This document shows, one piece after another, positions 63,213-64,000 of a stretch of 64,000 nt of DNA. Numbering within the stretch: the stretch's first letter is position 1; every line of letters starts with the position of its first letter. The notes under the pieces are model-generated. The model was not told the DNA's origin and ran no database searches. It saw only the letters and a list, made by a program, of their open reading frames with translations. The translations under genes and the position numbers were made by a program. This DNA comes from CAWINX01 sp963837585 (GTDB taxonomy: Bacteria; Actinomycetota; Thermoleophilia; Solirubrobacterales; 70-9): positions 1,054,001-1,118,000 of the forward strand of contig CAWINX010000003.1 of the NCBI GenBank assembly GCA_963837585.1, written 5' to 3'.

Positions 63213-64000
63213 ATGAAGGCGCAGGAGATCCGCGACACCTACCTCTCTTTCTTCGAGGAGCGGGGGCACAAGATCGTGCCCTCCGCCTCACTGGTGCCCT
63301 CGGTCCACGACCCCTCGGTCCTGCTGACCACCGCCGGGATGCAGCCCTTCAAGCCCTATTTCCTGGGACGCGAGAAGCCGCCCGCGCCCCGCGTCGCCGA
63401 CGTGCAGAAGTGCTTCCGCACCACCGACATCGAGGAGGTCGGCAAGACCGCCCGTCACCTCACCTTCTTCGAGATGCTCGGCAACTGGAGCTTCGGCGAC
63501 TACTTCAAGGAGGAGTCGATCCCCTGGGGTTGGGAGCTGGCGACGCAGGGCTTCGGCTTCGACCCCGAGCTGGTCTGGGTGACCGTCTTCGGCGGCGACG
63601 AGGAGCTCGGCCTCGGCCCCGACGAGGAGGCGATCGAGATCTGGCGGGGCCAGGGACTCCCCGAGGAGCGGATCGTCCGGCTCGGCCGCGAGGACAACTT
63701 CTGGCAGGCCGGGCCGACCGGCCCCTGCGGCCCCTGCTCGGAGCTCTACCTCGATCGCGGCGAGGCCTTCGGCGCCGCCGGCGAGCGGCCGGGCGACGAC
63801 ACCGACCGCTTCCTCGAGTTCTGGAACCACGTCTTCATGACCTACGACCTCGCCGAGGGCGGCGGCCTCACCGAGCTGCCGATGCGCAACATCGACACCG
63901 GCATGGGACTGGACCGGATGGCGGCGATCCTCCAGGACGTCCCCTCGGTCTTCGAGACCGACCTGCTGCGACCGCTGGTCGACCTCGCCGAGGAGCTCTC
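63213..64000 (+). CDS. alaS: alanine-tRNA ligase, 3' end outside window
   Basis: ATG 63213; the first 262 residues are visible and the frame is open to the window edge. Class II catalytic domain: RDTYLSFFEERGHKIVPSAS, TTAGMQPFKPYFLG, motif 2 area VQKCFRTTDIEEVGKTARHL with TFFEMLGNWSFGDYFKEE, NFWQAGPTGPCGPCSELYLD and LPMRNIDTGMGLDRMAAILQ. It aminoacylates tRNA-Ala; editing and C-Ala domains lie beyond the end. Confidence 0.97.
   Translation, partial: MKAQEIRDTYLSFFEERGHKIVPSASLVPSVHDPSVLLTTAGMQPFKPYFLGREKPPAPRVADVQKCFRTTDIEEVGKTARHLTFFEMLGNWSFGDYFKEESIPWGWELATQGFGFDPELVWVTVFGGDEELGLGPDEEAIEIWRGQGLPEERIVRLGREDNFWQAGPTGPCGPCSELYLDRGEAFGAAGERPGDDTDRFLEFWNHVFMTYDLAEGGGLTELPMRNIDTGMGLDRMAAILQDVPSVFETDLLRPLVDLAEEL

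Overview
The window is very GC-rich chromosomal DNA with GTG and TTG starts, stop-start overlaps of the ATGA/GTGA type, short or absent leaders, and a gene set (dispersed tsaB/E/D with rimI and rex, YbdK-type carboxylate-amine ligase, H+-pyrophosphatase, APC permeases with universal-stress tails, family 4 uracil-DNA glycosylase, GH92 mannosidase). This fits a high-GC actinobacterium, most likely of the Thermoleophilia/Solirubrobacterales type; the assignment is inferred from gene style and not from a marker phylogeny. Many obviously essential genes (hisS, aspS, rimI, mnmA) are interrupted by single-base frame changes. That pattern looks like uncorrected indels of a long-read or metagenome assembly rather than real decay, so most broken housekeeping genes are annotated here as one gene with stated shift points.

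Layout. 1-8.4 kb: a truncated gene, two small regulators, uvrB, a receiver/histidine-kinase/LuxR-regulator operon divergent from an MMPL-type RND transporter. 8.4-13.3 kb: SnoaL-like protein, uvrA with an SOS box, ROK sugar kinase and small proteins. 13.3-17.3 kb: acyltransferase, DUF378, and the pantothenate operon (DUF2520 protein, panC, panD, panB). 17.3-22.6 kb: FmdB zinc ribbon, uracil-DNA glycosylase, t6A genes tsaE, tsaB, tsaD with rimI, a glutaredoxin-like protein and the redox repressor rex. 22.6-26.3 kb: YbdK-like ligase and hppA. 26.3-33.9 kb: FMN-dependent hydroxyacid oxidase, two APC permeases carrying C-terminal universal-stress domains, two TrkA-type NAD-binding proteins, and an FAD-dependent reductase. 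33.9-34.7 kb: tRNA-Gln followed by a damaged HNH endonuclease gene carrying a perfect SOS box. 34.7-39.8 kb: a lipoprotein and a heterodimeric ABC exporter. 39.8-45.1 kb: secreted GH92 mannosidase, GT39-like membrane glycosyltransferase, GtrA-like flippase, GAP-family membrane protein. 45.1-48.8 kb: coiled-coil membrane protein, YceH, MBL hydrolase, glyoxalase, hisH and hisF.

48.8-53.9 kb is the accessory part: an MNT-type antitoxin with a broken HEPN partner, threonine aldolase, a HigBA-like toxin-antitoxin pair, a DUF6998-like PD-(D/E)XK protein, a fragmented unknown gene, and small proteins, ending at a tRNA-Met overlapped by a truncated excisionase-like HTH gene. Composition drops in parts of it and no integrase is present. 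54-64 kb returns to core genes: M29 aminopeptidase, formimidoyltransferase-like protein, MBL hydrolase, hisS, aspS, a 6S RNA candidate, a DUF559/AbiEi-like gene, an IscU/NifU-like domain fused to mnmA, and the start of alaS.

Functional themes: nucleotide-excision repair (uvrA, uvrB) and uracil repair; tRNA modification (t6A and s2U34) and aminoacylation; CoA precursor synthesis; energy and redox (hppA, rex); and ion or solute transport coupled to nucleotide-sensing domains. The most noteworthy items are the scaffold-MnmA fusion, the APC-USP/TrkA transport locus without a TrkH channel, the 6S RNA, and the SOS-boxed HNH gene beside a tRNA.
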